From NCBI GenBank assembly GCA_030512335.1, contig JAULSU010000002.1, positions 4,340,001 to 4,404,000 of the forward strand: a stretch of 64,000 bases of DNA, in the 5' to 3' direction. The notes beneath the pieces are model-generated. The model was given only the letters and a program-made list of their open reading frames with translations. It did no database searches and was not told where the DNA came from. This document shows positions 23,039 through 32,378 of the stretch, piece after piece. This DNA is from Immersiella caudata. Taxonomy: Eukaryota; Ascomycota; Sordariomycetes; Sordariales; Lasiosphaeriaceae. Position numbers and translations under genes: made by a program. Numbering within the stretch: position 1 is the stretch's first letter; each line of letters begins with the position of its first letter.

Positions 23039-23387
23039 ATGAAAGGACGCCCGTCAGTTTTTACCTCGCAGGTATGTTGGGACGCTTTACTCTTTGTGGC
23101 TCCGTACCCCGCCATTCTGGATCGGTGAATCGCTCACGATCCTCTCCGCCTTCGCATGTGGTACCGCGGCCTCCCACGTCTCCCTTGTTGTTCCAATGCG
23201 TCGATTCTCTTCTCGCCCCTTCTTCTAGACGTCTCACCTTAGATCTCAATCAATTGAATTCAACTGACATGTTTCCGTGCTAGGATTATCTCTCAGGTCT
23301 GCATCCTCGCAGGGTCCCGTTTGACTCACCGCTTCGTTACTGACTAGAACTTTGTTAGACCATCTGTGGAGAGCCCTGTCCGCATAA
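23039..23387 (+). CDS. Arginine attenuator peptide (AAP) uORF, spliced, 24 codons
   Basis: The pieces are 23039..23071, 23284..23296 and 23359..23387. They encode MKGRPSVFTSQ, then DYLS plus the first base of an Asp codon, then the rest of Asp and HLWRALSA followed by TAA. The 24 residues align end to end with the known AAP of Neurospora arg-2, including Asp12 and Trp19. Introns of 212 nt (GTATGT...CTAG, with a CTGAC branch) and 62 nt (GTCTGC...TTAG) interrupt it. In the known system this nascent peptide stalls ribosomes at its stop codon when arginine is high. That blocks scanning to the main start codon and promotes mRNA decay. Its stop is 59 nt before the CPS start codon. Confidence 0.93.
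23322..23328. promoter_or_regulatory. TGACTCA site (CPC1/GCN4-type) inside leader intron
   Basis: Perfect TGACTCA in the second intron of the uORF. Arginine biosynthesis genes of filamentous fungi are under cross-pathway control by the bZIP factor CPC1/CpcA, which recognises TGASTCA. A role for this copy is inference. Confidence 0.5.
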
Positions 23388-23446
23388 GATCTCTTGCCTT
23401 GCACTAGAGCCTCGACTTTTCTTATTCTTTCACCGTCGAAGTCAAG

Positions 23447-24877
23447 ATGTTCTCCCGCCTGGCAACCCGCCTCCCTAAGGCCTCGGGCCCCAATGTCGCC
23501 GGCCTCGCTTCCTGCCTCCCCAGTCAGGCTCGCTTCCTGAGCAAGCCCGCAGTCGAGGGAAGTAGGGGCCGGTCGATGCCTTCCCGTGTGTCTAGGGCGA
23601 CGGCTGCCGCCCCCAACACGGAGGCTACCTTCACCATCAGGGTACGATGACCCGCTTTCTCGGCGGCGAGATGAACTGCTGACCGCCTCCCATAGGACGG
23701 CCCCGTTTTCCACGGCAAGGCGTTCGGCGCGAACTCCAACATCTCTGGAGAGGCCGTGTTTACCACCTCCCTTGTGGGATATCCCGAGTCCATGACGGAC
23801 CCCTCGTACCGCGGCCAGATCCTCGTGTTCACCCAACCCCTCATCGGCAACTACGGTGTTCCTTCGAACCAGCGCGACGAGTTCAACCTCCTCAAGTACT
23901 TCGAGTCACCCCACATCCAATGCGCTGGCGTTGTTGTGGCCGATGTTGCTGAGAAGTATAGCCATTGGACGGCCGTGGAGAGCCTGGGCCAGTGGTGCGC
24001 CCGTGAGGGAGTTCCCGCCATCTCTGGCGTTGATACCCGTGAGATCGTCACGTACCTTCGTGAGCAGGGTTCCTCCCTGGCCCGTATCTCTGTTGGCAGC
24101 GAGTATGACGCCGATGAGGATGAGGGTTTTATCGACCCCGGCGCGATCAACTTGGTCAAGCGCGTTAGCACCAAGGCTCCGTTCGTGGTTTCCGCCCCGA
24201 ACGCTACCTTCCACGTTGCCTTGATCGACTGCGGCGTGAAGGAGAACATCCTCCGCAGCCTTGTCAGCCGTGGCGCCTCCGTGACGGTCTTCCCATACGA
24301 CTACCCGATCCACAAGGTTGCCGACCACTTTGACGGAGTCTTCATCTCCAACGGCCCTGGTGACCCGACCCATTGCCAGGAGACCGTCTTCAACCTTGGT
24401 CGTCTGATGGAGACCTCTTCCGTTCCGATCATGGGCATTTGCCTGGGCCACCAGCTTCTGGCCCTCGCCGTCGGAGCCCAGACCATCAAGCTCAAGTATG
24501 GCAACCGTGCCCACAACATTCCTGCTCTGGACTTGACCACGGGCCAATGCCACATCACCAGCCAGAACCACGGTTATGCCGTTGACGCCAGCACCCTGCC
24601 CAGTGAGTTCAAGGAGTACTTCGTGAACCTCAACGATGGAAGCAACGAGGGTATGCTGCACAAGACCAGGCCCATCTTCTCAACCCAGTTCCACCCCGAG
24701 GCCAAAGGTGGTCCGATGGACAGCTCTTACCTCTTTGACAAGTATCTTGAGAACGTCAAGCTTTTCAAGGATAGCTCGGTCTACAGGGACAACAGGCCCT
24801 CGCAACTGATGCTTGACATCCTCAGCAAGGAGCGTGTTGGCGTTGAGCCTTCGCCGCTGGCGGCCAACGCCGCTTGA
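23447..24877 (+). CDS. CPA1: Arginine-specific carbamoyl-phosphate synthase, small (glutaminase) subunit, mitochondrial
   Basis: Exons are 23447..23641 and 23696..24877, giving 458 aa; the intron is 54 nt and phase 0. The first about 35 residues are Arg/Ala/Ser-rich without acidic residues, as in a mitochondrial presequence, which fits the Neurospora enzyme ARG-2. The CPSase small-chain N-domain starts at [11 protein letters not shown]. The class I glutamine amidotransferase domain holds the nucleophile Cys314 (MGICLGHQL), with His398 and Glu400 (QFHPEAKGG). It releases ammonia from glutamine for the large subunit, making carbamoyl phosphate for citrulline and arginine. Translation is expected to be repressed by arginine through the uORF just upstream. 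Confidence 0.97.
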
Positions 24878-26021
24878 ACCTTACGGTATGTCGTCTTTCT
24901 GCATGGTAGGTTTAGGGGTTTACGGCAAGCATCTGGGTTATTATTGGTGAATTGAGAGAACTCATTCTTGCTCTCTTTGCGCTTGGACATGTTTTCTTAC
25001 TATTCGAGTGAGGTCAAAAGCTTGAAAAGGAATGTTGGCTGTTTGTATCTGTGTGTTAAAGCGCTTAAATCTTGTTCTTTGGATATTTTTTATTCAGAAT
25101 GGAAGTGTCGATTCGAGGAAAAAATCATCCTGCAAATAATCCTTCCTGCGATAACGGCACCCTATTTCGTTGCAAACCGCCTAACCTGCATTGCTGGAGA
25201 CCCCTGTTTAGTTTTCCTGTGGCAACCCCCTGACAGGGATATGGCGGTTTGTTGACAACGGTTGTGGCGAAAGGGGGCTGGATTTTGCGCTTCCTCAACT
25301 CGTTCACCACTTTGACAGTAGTAGCACGAGTATTAAGTTCAGCCACCATGGCCGTTCCCCGGCAGCTTACATGCAGACATTGGGCTTTCGTCCAACACCA
25401 CGCTGATCCTGATCAATTCTTGGGTATCTTTCCCTCTCCTAATTCTACATAACAATTGGCTGTCTGCCTTGATGAGTGTCGAATGTGAAACTCACATTCT
25501 TCCTCTTCCTTTTGCTCATTTTCCTGCCTGAATTGGACTGTCACTCGTCCCTTTGCCTCAAATATCCCCATCTCTCACACCTTGTCCTCCGTTTTCACAT
25601 TATCGCTACACCTTTTAGATTCTCTTCTCATCCGCTCTACCCACTCTCTCGTAATATCGAGCTACTTGTGAAGCTAGCTACGGCGGAGTTTCTGTCCCGA
25701 AGAGAACACTTTTCTTGAGATTTTGATTTGTTGATTGTTGCGCAGGTCGACATGACTGGATAGTCGACGCCCAGGAGTTTGAATGTTGCGAACGGTCCAT
25801 GGGGATTTCTGGCCATACGTTCAAATGTTGTGGGGGCAAGGTTTCATCATTGTGAATATCCGTCTGCTCTATGCCGCTATCCGGTTGAGCAGCTTGCAGG
25901 AGCATTGAGTGGTTTCAACCGCAAAAATGGGTTCGCGAGCTAATTGTTGTGAGCAGATGGGGGATCGCGGACTATTTATCACGCTTCTGCTAACACCAAA
26001 AGTTACCGGCGTGTTGTTGAT
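24878..26021. other. Intergenic between convergent genes
   Basis: About 1.1 kb between CPA1 and the Acinus-like gene. It is locally pyrimidine-rich (25490-25650), which produces a short hydrophobic frame that lacks an ATG. No gene is recognised. Confidence 0.4.
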
Positions 26022-27950
26022 TCAGCGTCTGTTCCAGCCTCTGCGGCCACCACGTCCGCCACCGCCGCGGTAGGGATCAAAAGTCGGCATGATGCCACCA
26101 CCCAACCTCGATCGCGGCTCACCACCATGACTGGGCTCATCGCGATAGCCACCGTTGCGACCACCATCACGGTCGCCGCGGCTAGGTTCGTCGCGATAGC
26201 CCCCATTGCGGCCACCGTCACGGTCAGTGCCATAGTACCGATCGCCACCTCGAGGGATGGGAGGGGCATATGAATTGGAATACTGGCCGCGGTTGCCACG
26301 TTCCAAAGCACGACGTTGCTGAACTTCACGCTCCCTGTGGGGTGGACGAATCCCAACAAAATTCTCCTTTCCTCTGTCGACAAAGCCGTCTTGGTTCTCA
26401 AACGTATACCGGTTAATCTCGTCCTCACGGCCCAGATCGCGATGACGATCTTTGGTGTAATATGACCGCATGTTGTCGATGCGGCGCTCTGCCAGGTCCT
26501 TGGGGACGGGCTTGAAAGACAATGGCGGTCTTGCTTGTGTCCATTCGCCACTTGCGGCTGGGAAGGCGTCTTGGCGATAGCTAGCAGTCCCTCTACCACG
26601 GGGACCAAGGGGAGCGCCCTCAACGCCTCCAAACGGCCGAGAGGGTCCAGTGGGAATAGAAGATGCAGTAGTTGCAGCCGGCGGACGCTGCTCTTGGAGC
26701 CTGGCGGGCTGTCGAGGAGGCTCCAGGGTGGCATTGGTGAGACGAGCCGTGACGATGCCGTCATGATCAAAGTCGTATAGCACTTCCCAGCGGTTTCCCC
26801 GCGTACCCTCGGTCTTCTCCTGGTCCGCCCAATCTGCAACCTTTTCCGGAGGAATGAAGTCCACCCAAAGCGCCTTTCTATTTCGCTCATCAGGCCATAC
26901 TTGTCCGTGGAGAGCGACGCGCACGCGTGATGCCGCCGAGGTACTCCGAAAGAGCACGAAGGCGTGAGTGCGGATCTGGTCGAGAAAGAAATCCTCCACG
27001 GCATCAGGATCAATCTCACTGCCCCTAGGAGCCGCAAGTTCGCAGAGATAGTCTCGAAGGTCGCCATCGCGCAGCGGGCGCATGAAATTCTTGATGTAAA
27101 GTGCCGGTGTTGCTGGGTGCTCAGCTGGCGCAACTTGTCGATCATCTTCACGGCGCGCCGAATCATGCGAAGGTCGAATGTCTCGATCGCGGGAAGTCGG
27201 CCGTAAGTGCTCCTCATTGCGAAAATCGGTGCGATCGTCCGAAGCCATACTCGTGTCGCGTTTCGCGCGCTGGTCATCTTCGTCGTTGGCTTCGTCGCGG
27301 GATGGTCGGGTGTCCGAGTCAGGACGATGAGAGGGAACGTTCGGCTCAAGAATCGCGTACGACACGTCCTTTCCAGGGAGAACACCTAGCGGCATTGCGT
27401 CTGATTCTCCATCGCTGGGGCGAGCACGCTTCCTGGATATTTCGTCGTCTGGATGAGGGCTCCGTGATCTGCGCTTGCGACTATCCTGGGAGACTTCAGC
27501 AGCGGCAGGGGTAGGCTCAGCTGATGCAGTCTCATCATCTTTCTTCAGATCGGGTTCAATGTCAAGAGCGGATGTGAGAGGCTTGGGAGCTGGCTGAGTG
27601 GATGCATCTGCAGTCCCAGCTTCGTTTGGCTGAGGCGATTGCGAAACAGCTGCGGCGTCCTTTGTTGATGTTATGTGAGTCTTTGGAGCGGGGTCGACTT
27701 CTTTAACTGGGATCTCATGGGACTCTGAAAGAGGTGTTTCCTCCTTGGGTGCATCTTCGACAACGTGGGCCTCGTCAGGTTGGCCAGCTGGAGGTGCTTC
27801 GTCGGCTGGCTGTTCCTCGTTTGGAGCTTCGTTTTCAGCTAGGGTGAGGCGCTCGACAAGGTCTGCTTTCTTGCCCCCCTGAGGAAGCCCTCGGCTCTTG
27901 AGCTCGGCGCGCAAGTCGACCACCGTCAGTCGGCTCCAATCGGTTGCCAT
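26022..27950 (-). CDS. Acinus-like nuclear protein with SAP domain and RNA-binding region
   Basis: Single exon, 642 aa. The ATG at 27950 starts right at the SAP domain (residues 5-40, LTVVDLRAELKSRGLPQGGKKADLVERL), a DNA/chromatin-binding helix pair. A long acidic, disordered region rich in Glu, Pro and Ser follows. Residues of about 325-420 (ALYIKNFMRPLRDGDLRDYL, THAFVLFRSTSAASRVRVALHG) fit an RRM-like fold. The C-terminus is Arg/Gly-rich and contains two 17-residue tandem repeats. SAP plus RRM-like order matches Acinus, a component of the ASAP/PSAP complexes linked to splicing and the exon junction. I do not see a clear copy of the conserved SAP18/RNPS1-binding motif, so the name is a family-level call. 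Confidence 0.78.
   Translation of the reverse strand: MATDWSRLTVVDLRAELKSRGLPQGGKKADLVERLTLAENEAPNEEQPADEAPPAGQPDEAHVVEDAPKEETPLSESHEIPVKEVDPAPKTHITSTKDAAAVSQSPQPNEAGTADASTQPAPKPLTSALDIEPDLKKDDETASAEPTPAAAEVSQDSRKRRSRSPHPDDEISRKRARPSDGESDAMPLGVLPGKDVSYAILEPNVPSHRPDSDTRPSRDEANDEDDQRAKRDTSMASDDRTDFRNEEHLRPTSRDRDIRPSHDSARREDDRQVAPAEHPATPALYIKNFMRPLRDGDLRDYLCELAAPRGSEIDPDAVEDFFLDQIRTHAFVLFRSTSAASRVRVALHGQVWPDERNRKALWVDFIPPEKVADWADQEKTEGTRGNRWEVLYDFDHDGIVTARLTNATLEPPRQPARLQEQRPPAATTASSIPTGPSRPFGGVEGAPLGPRGRGTASYRQDAFPAASGEWTQARPPLSFKPVPKDLAERRIDNMRSYYTKDRHRDLGREDEINRYTFENQDGFVDRGKENFVGIRPPHREREVQQRRALERGNRGQYSNSYAPPIPRGGDRYYGTDRDGGRNGGYRDEPSRGDRDGGRNGGYRDEPSHGGEPRSRLGGGIMPTFDPYRGGGGRGGRRGWNRR
26124..26225. 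repeat. Two 51-bp tandem repeats in the Acinus-like gene
   Basis: Units 26124..26174 and 26175..26225 each encode 17 residues of the form DRDGGRNGGYRDEPS plus two. They lie in the Arg/Gly-rich tail and keep the frame. Confidence 0.9.
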
Positions 27951-28869
27951 GTTGGTGCTGCAATCGCTGTTGTTTGGGGTGGAGGAAGAAAGCACAGTGT
28001 TGGCGCGTCGCGAAGAGACGAGAAATTCAACACGTCTGTCCACAGAATAAAAACCCAGCCAATGCACGCTCTTTGGAACTGACAGGGGTCTGAATCGCGG
28101 CGTCGGTCCGCTACAGGGTTATGTAATCACATTACAGTCTCCACATTTTCGATGAGCTTCCCTCCCACCACCAGCGGTGTGATGCATGCATCTGTGTCCA
28201 GGGCTGGCCACCGAATCCGGTTCAACGAGTCCACGCCAACCGCTGCGCACACATTATCCATTGTCTTTACTTGCAGGAATAGGACTGCTCCTCCGCTCTA
28301 CAGGGCCATCCGCATTTCAAGTAAAATGCAGGACAAAGGCCTCATGCGCTGTAAGCTAGCCTTTTATACGTGCTACGTAGACTCGCTGAATGCCAAGCTG
28401 GGTGGTACCTTCCTGCAGACTGAGTTGTCTGGCTGGTCAATAATGACCGGAAAATTAGGCATGGCATTGTTAGGTGTCAACCATAACATTTGTCGTCGAG
28501 CTTCCGTTCTTTCAACATGTCTTGCCAGAAACATCTATACCACCAAACTCGGCTTTTCGACCTTTGTTTCCGTCATAAAGCGACCCGAGACCACTACCTG
28601 CATGCATTCAATGCCACTTCCGCGATTCTTGATGAATACTCCTATTCACTGATTACACCCCTCTTGCCCGTTTTTCTCCGACCCTTTCGAGTACTTCCAA
28701 CCTCAAGTTGCCGACAAAGACGCCTTCAAGTGATTCAGATCCAATCTTGTTGGGCGGTATATTTTCTGACCACGCCAACCTCCCCTGTCATTCTCTGAAT
28801 GCTTTCTCTGCCGTTTCTGCTTTGATTCCAAACCATTCAACATCACGGGTTCAGACACCAACTTTCGCA
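27951..28869. promoter_or_regulatory. Divergent promoter region, Acinus-like/28870 gene
   Basis: It contains a perfect inverted repeat TGTAAT-CAC-ATTACA at 28122-28136, about 172 bp upstream of the Acinus-like ATG. Otherwise no gene is seen. Confidence 0.4.
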
Positions 28870-30244
28870 ATGAATGAGATGGATGAACACATGGTCGACA
28901 AGCTGGCTGCAAAGGCAGCGCGAAGTGGCGGAGGGGTCGAAAGCGGCAAAACAGCCACCAGTTCGATGGCTCCTCCTCCTCGGCCACTCGACACTTCACT
29001 CCGAGGTGGCGGCAGAGCAGCCAGGTCCAATACAACCGCCGAGGAGATTCAACGACGACTTACATACAGCTCCACACATTCGCTCCATGGCCAAAGCAGA
29101 TTGAGCCAAGGAGATGGGCACGGTTCTGGAGCCCAATTCACCATTGACGACGACATCTACAACAGCGACTGGTCCAGCTATGGGGATGTTCCAAACCTGA
29201 TTGACGACTGGGACCGGGAAGTAACCTTAATCGACGGGAGTGATCAGTGGAATGCCCGCCAGATCAGAGTTCATCAACTCATCTACATGAGAGGCATTCA
29301 CCCGATGATACCCTCAACATGGAAGATGAGCTACAAGATGTGGGGTATTGGCCAGCTACAGCTCGAGCACGTCTTTGCACCTGTCAATAGCGATAAGCGG
29401 GTGGTCATCTCGTCACTCTCTCCCAGCGGCGAGGTTGCTGGTAAGTGCTGCCCAAAGCATGGCAGTTCACTAGATGCGCTGACTTATCATCCCAGCGGCC
29501 AAGGCTCTCGAGTCTCTCTTTTATCTCTCACAGAAAATAATGGACTATGAGAATCAGCTCGCCTTCGACAAGATGGAGCCACTCGTTGTCAAGACGATAC
29601 AGAGCTATATCAGATGGGCTCTCAAAGACGCAGGGATTGACACGAAGCTGTTTCCACCCATGTTTTTCGTCCAGGCATATCCCATCAACAGCCCGGATTT
29701 CCGTATGGACTGGTCTGATGATGGGGATGAGCAAGTCTCTCGAAAGAATAGGAATACCCGGTCGCCAAAGGACAAAGAGGTAGTTGCCGATGACGACACA
29801 AGGATGGAGCTGGATGAGGCCACCGACTCCGATGACGAAGGCACATCTGATGACGAGGACACACGCAAGTTCACCCAGTGGTTGGATCGGTCCCTCCACG
29901 CGAAGTTGAGAAGCCTCGGGGAACGATGGCGTGAGTTCTTAGCATCGGACCCTCGACGAAACATGCGCGGCGACGAGATTGAAGTCGAGCCACCTACGCT
30001 CTTTGGCTTTGCTGTGGTCCAGCATGCGGTAATCATCGCCAGTCACGATACCGGTAGCTCGGACAACCCGGTGATAGCCTTGGAGAAGATAAGCCTCAAC
30101 GATCGAGGGCTGTGGCTTTGGAACGCGCTTTCCCTCGCAATCCCGATCAACGTCGGCAAAATGCAGGCCGCTGAGGTTAACTCGATCTTCCGTGAAGAGT
30201 TTGGGCTCACGGACCGAGACTCAATCGATGACCCGGACCTCTGA
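28870..30244 (+). CDS. Unidentified protein with acidic patch, two exons
   Basis: Exons are 28870..29440 and 29496..30244, giving 439 aa; the 55-nt intron runs GTAAGT to CCAG, phase 1. The first about 90 residues are low-complexity (Ala, Gly, Ser, Thr). Residues of about 100-250 look globular: aromatic-rich IYNSDWSSYGDVPNLIDDWD, then HQLIYMRGIHPMIPSTWKMS and LFYLSQKIMDYENQL. A strongly acidic stretch follows (DDDTRMELDEATDSDDEGTS), then a second globular part with LFGFAVVQHAVIIASHD. No signal peptide, membrane segment or known domain is visible. The acidic patch suggests a nuclear protein, but this is only a hint. The ATG is the first in frame. Confidence 0.8.
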
Positions 30245-32378
30245 TGAGACCGGGATTAAGGTCAGGCAATCGTACGAATATGGCGCCATTGGCTGGACCT
30301 GTCGTTTTCGACTCGGCATGTGGACACGAGAGGGAAGAACTCCGTTCCTTTCTGCGCTGCTGGACAGGGGAATCAGCGGTCAGCTGGCTATGCTCGCCTG
30401 CCCGAGCAGGTGCTCGTATCCCCAACCCCTCATTGGCGAGGAGATGACGATGAAAATAGGTGACGCGCACCCCTGAAGGATGGCTGATGGAATTGATAAA
30501 ATATCTTGGCGGAACTTGTGGTGGGGTTGCGATCTCTCTGATCAATGGGATGCTCCGCCGAATCGCCCGCCAACCCTGCTTAGCCCCGTTCCAGGACCTT
30601 GGCGTCCCACTGGCAAAGAACTTCCAGACGTGGCATTGATCTGGGGCCATCCCGGACTCCACACACCATCTCCGCAACACGGCGCTGCTAGAGGTAGATC
30701 AACGTGTAGAGTACATAGGCTGAGTGTGCCAAAATGATAGCGGCCAGAAATGATGGGCCATGAATGGGGAAATGGTCCACACGAGACGTTGGCGGGTAAT
30801 GTTAGGCCTGGTCCCTTTCAATCGGGTGGGTTGGTAGCCACGACGGCCTTGTCAGGCATTGAGGAGCTGAGAGTGTTGCGTGGATAACCGGCGCTCAATC
30901 GGCGACGCAAGAATGCAAAAATCCTCAACCAACATCTTGCAGATGCCCCGGGCAGCATCCAGCGCCGAGAACTTAGCGGTGTATGTCGAATTAGTCTTGA
31001 CTGCATGCGGCAGAGAGCCAATTTAGGAGATGGTGTCCTGTGAAGCGAGTAGATCGGGGCAGCGCCAAGCCATCCCCCTCGCTGGCGTGGAGGGATTGGG
31101 GGGCGACGTCAGCGTGCTCAGCTGCGGGTAGAGGACAAGTTTCCCACGCTTTCGCGCCTCGGTGAAGATGGCACAACACCGCCTCAGAATCAAGTTGAAA
31201 GTCTCTGGACACCACATGAAGCTTGTTGGCACGTAATGGAAGACGCCTTGTATCTTCCTGCATGGACAGGCTACCCGGCAGGCAGGCCCACTTTGCGGGA
31301 AGTCTGGTGCTGCTGACAATGCGAGCGTTCTGATTCGCCAGGACTGTTGCGGTGTGGACGGGTTGGCTTCCTTTGGCTGACCGGCACCTTCCTGCCTCTG
31401 CCGTCCCGAGCAGTCAAACCCCAGGTTTCGCTTCTCAGATAAAATAATCAGGTGCACAGAACCACTTGCAGCTCATAGCAGGCTCGGAGCAGACATCCTG
31501 CAGCTAGGCCGCTCGCCATAAGTTCCATCTTACACGCAACCCCCTGCCAGCGCGCCTCGTCTCGGCGTCCTCCTTGATCGGCTGCCCCCTTCTTCCCGCC
31601 TTTCCGCCCCCAGGCTACCGTCTTTATCTAATCTGCTATCCCCGAGACCCGTCTTGGATACCTTAGGATCTCTTCCCCTCCTCACTCTCTCGGCTATGGG
31701 ATCAGATCAGGTAAACAGATAAAAACCCAATCCCGACTCACTCGGCCACTGTCTCAGCACCTGACAGATCACCTGCCCAGCCTTTCGCCCTCTCATCCTT
31801 GGACCGCGCTTGGCTGGACGCTCTGTTCGATTTTCTTCTTGTTCTACCAGCGCACAAGAGGGCCCTTGTCTATCGAAGCCGACTTACTTTCCGGGTCACG
31901 TAGTCGTTTGGACGTGGATATCGGTCCGAGTGCTTGTGGCACGGGAATACGTATCTTGTCTGGTTCCATTCTGGTGGCGTGCTCCCACCCTGCCCCCCCC
32001 CCCCCCCCCCGCAAGGTCCGTAGTCGCTTTCGCCTCGCCATTTTCATCATCCGTAACCAACGACTCTCCCTCCCGCACTGGTGCCCGTCTCATCCACTTA
32101 AGCCGAAAGAACTATTCCGGGCGGGCCATAATCGGCGCCTTGTTGTTACTCGCCTTCACAAGTTCTGTTTGACGATCCTGGCCAGTCCCGCATGCAAGCG
32201 AGGCATACCGACCATCCTCGCTTTCAAGGCCAGTCAACCGCAACTATCCCGGCAAACGGTGTCAACTCTTCCCCTTGTTGGAGACCAAATCTGTTCTGTC
32301 GCCCCAGCCCAGCTCAGAGGCACACTAAGAGCTCTCACTTCGTGGGGACATTGATGGCATCGTCGATATCAACCTAAG
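30245..32378. promoter_or_regulatory. 2.1-kb upstream region of the GATA factor gene
   Basis: No recognisable gene is seen. HGATAR-type sites occur at 31437-31442 (AGATAA), 31624-31629 (TTATCT on this strand) and 31717-31722 (AGATAA), all within 950 bp of the SRE start. An 18-C run lies at 31993-32010. The final about 800 bp are pyrimidine-rich and probably include a long leader. Confidence 0.4.
31993..32010. repeat. Poly(C) tract, 18 nt
   Basis: An uninterrupted run of C about 370 bp upstream of the SRE start codon, inside the presumed leader or promoter. Its length in the assembly may be unreliable. Confidence 0.85.

Noticed and set aside
23906..24661. 251-codon minus-strand frame opposite CPA1
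   Set aside because: Antisense shadow of a highly biased coding region.
25476..25718. Short frame with a signal-peptide-like hydrophobic start
   Set aside because: The frame has no ATG at its start; the hydrophobicity comes from a pyrimidine-rich tract.
31023..31457. 144-codon minus-strand frame upstream of SRE
   Set aside because: It has no domain and an irregular composition, and there is no TATA box or leader-like sequence in front of it.
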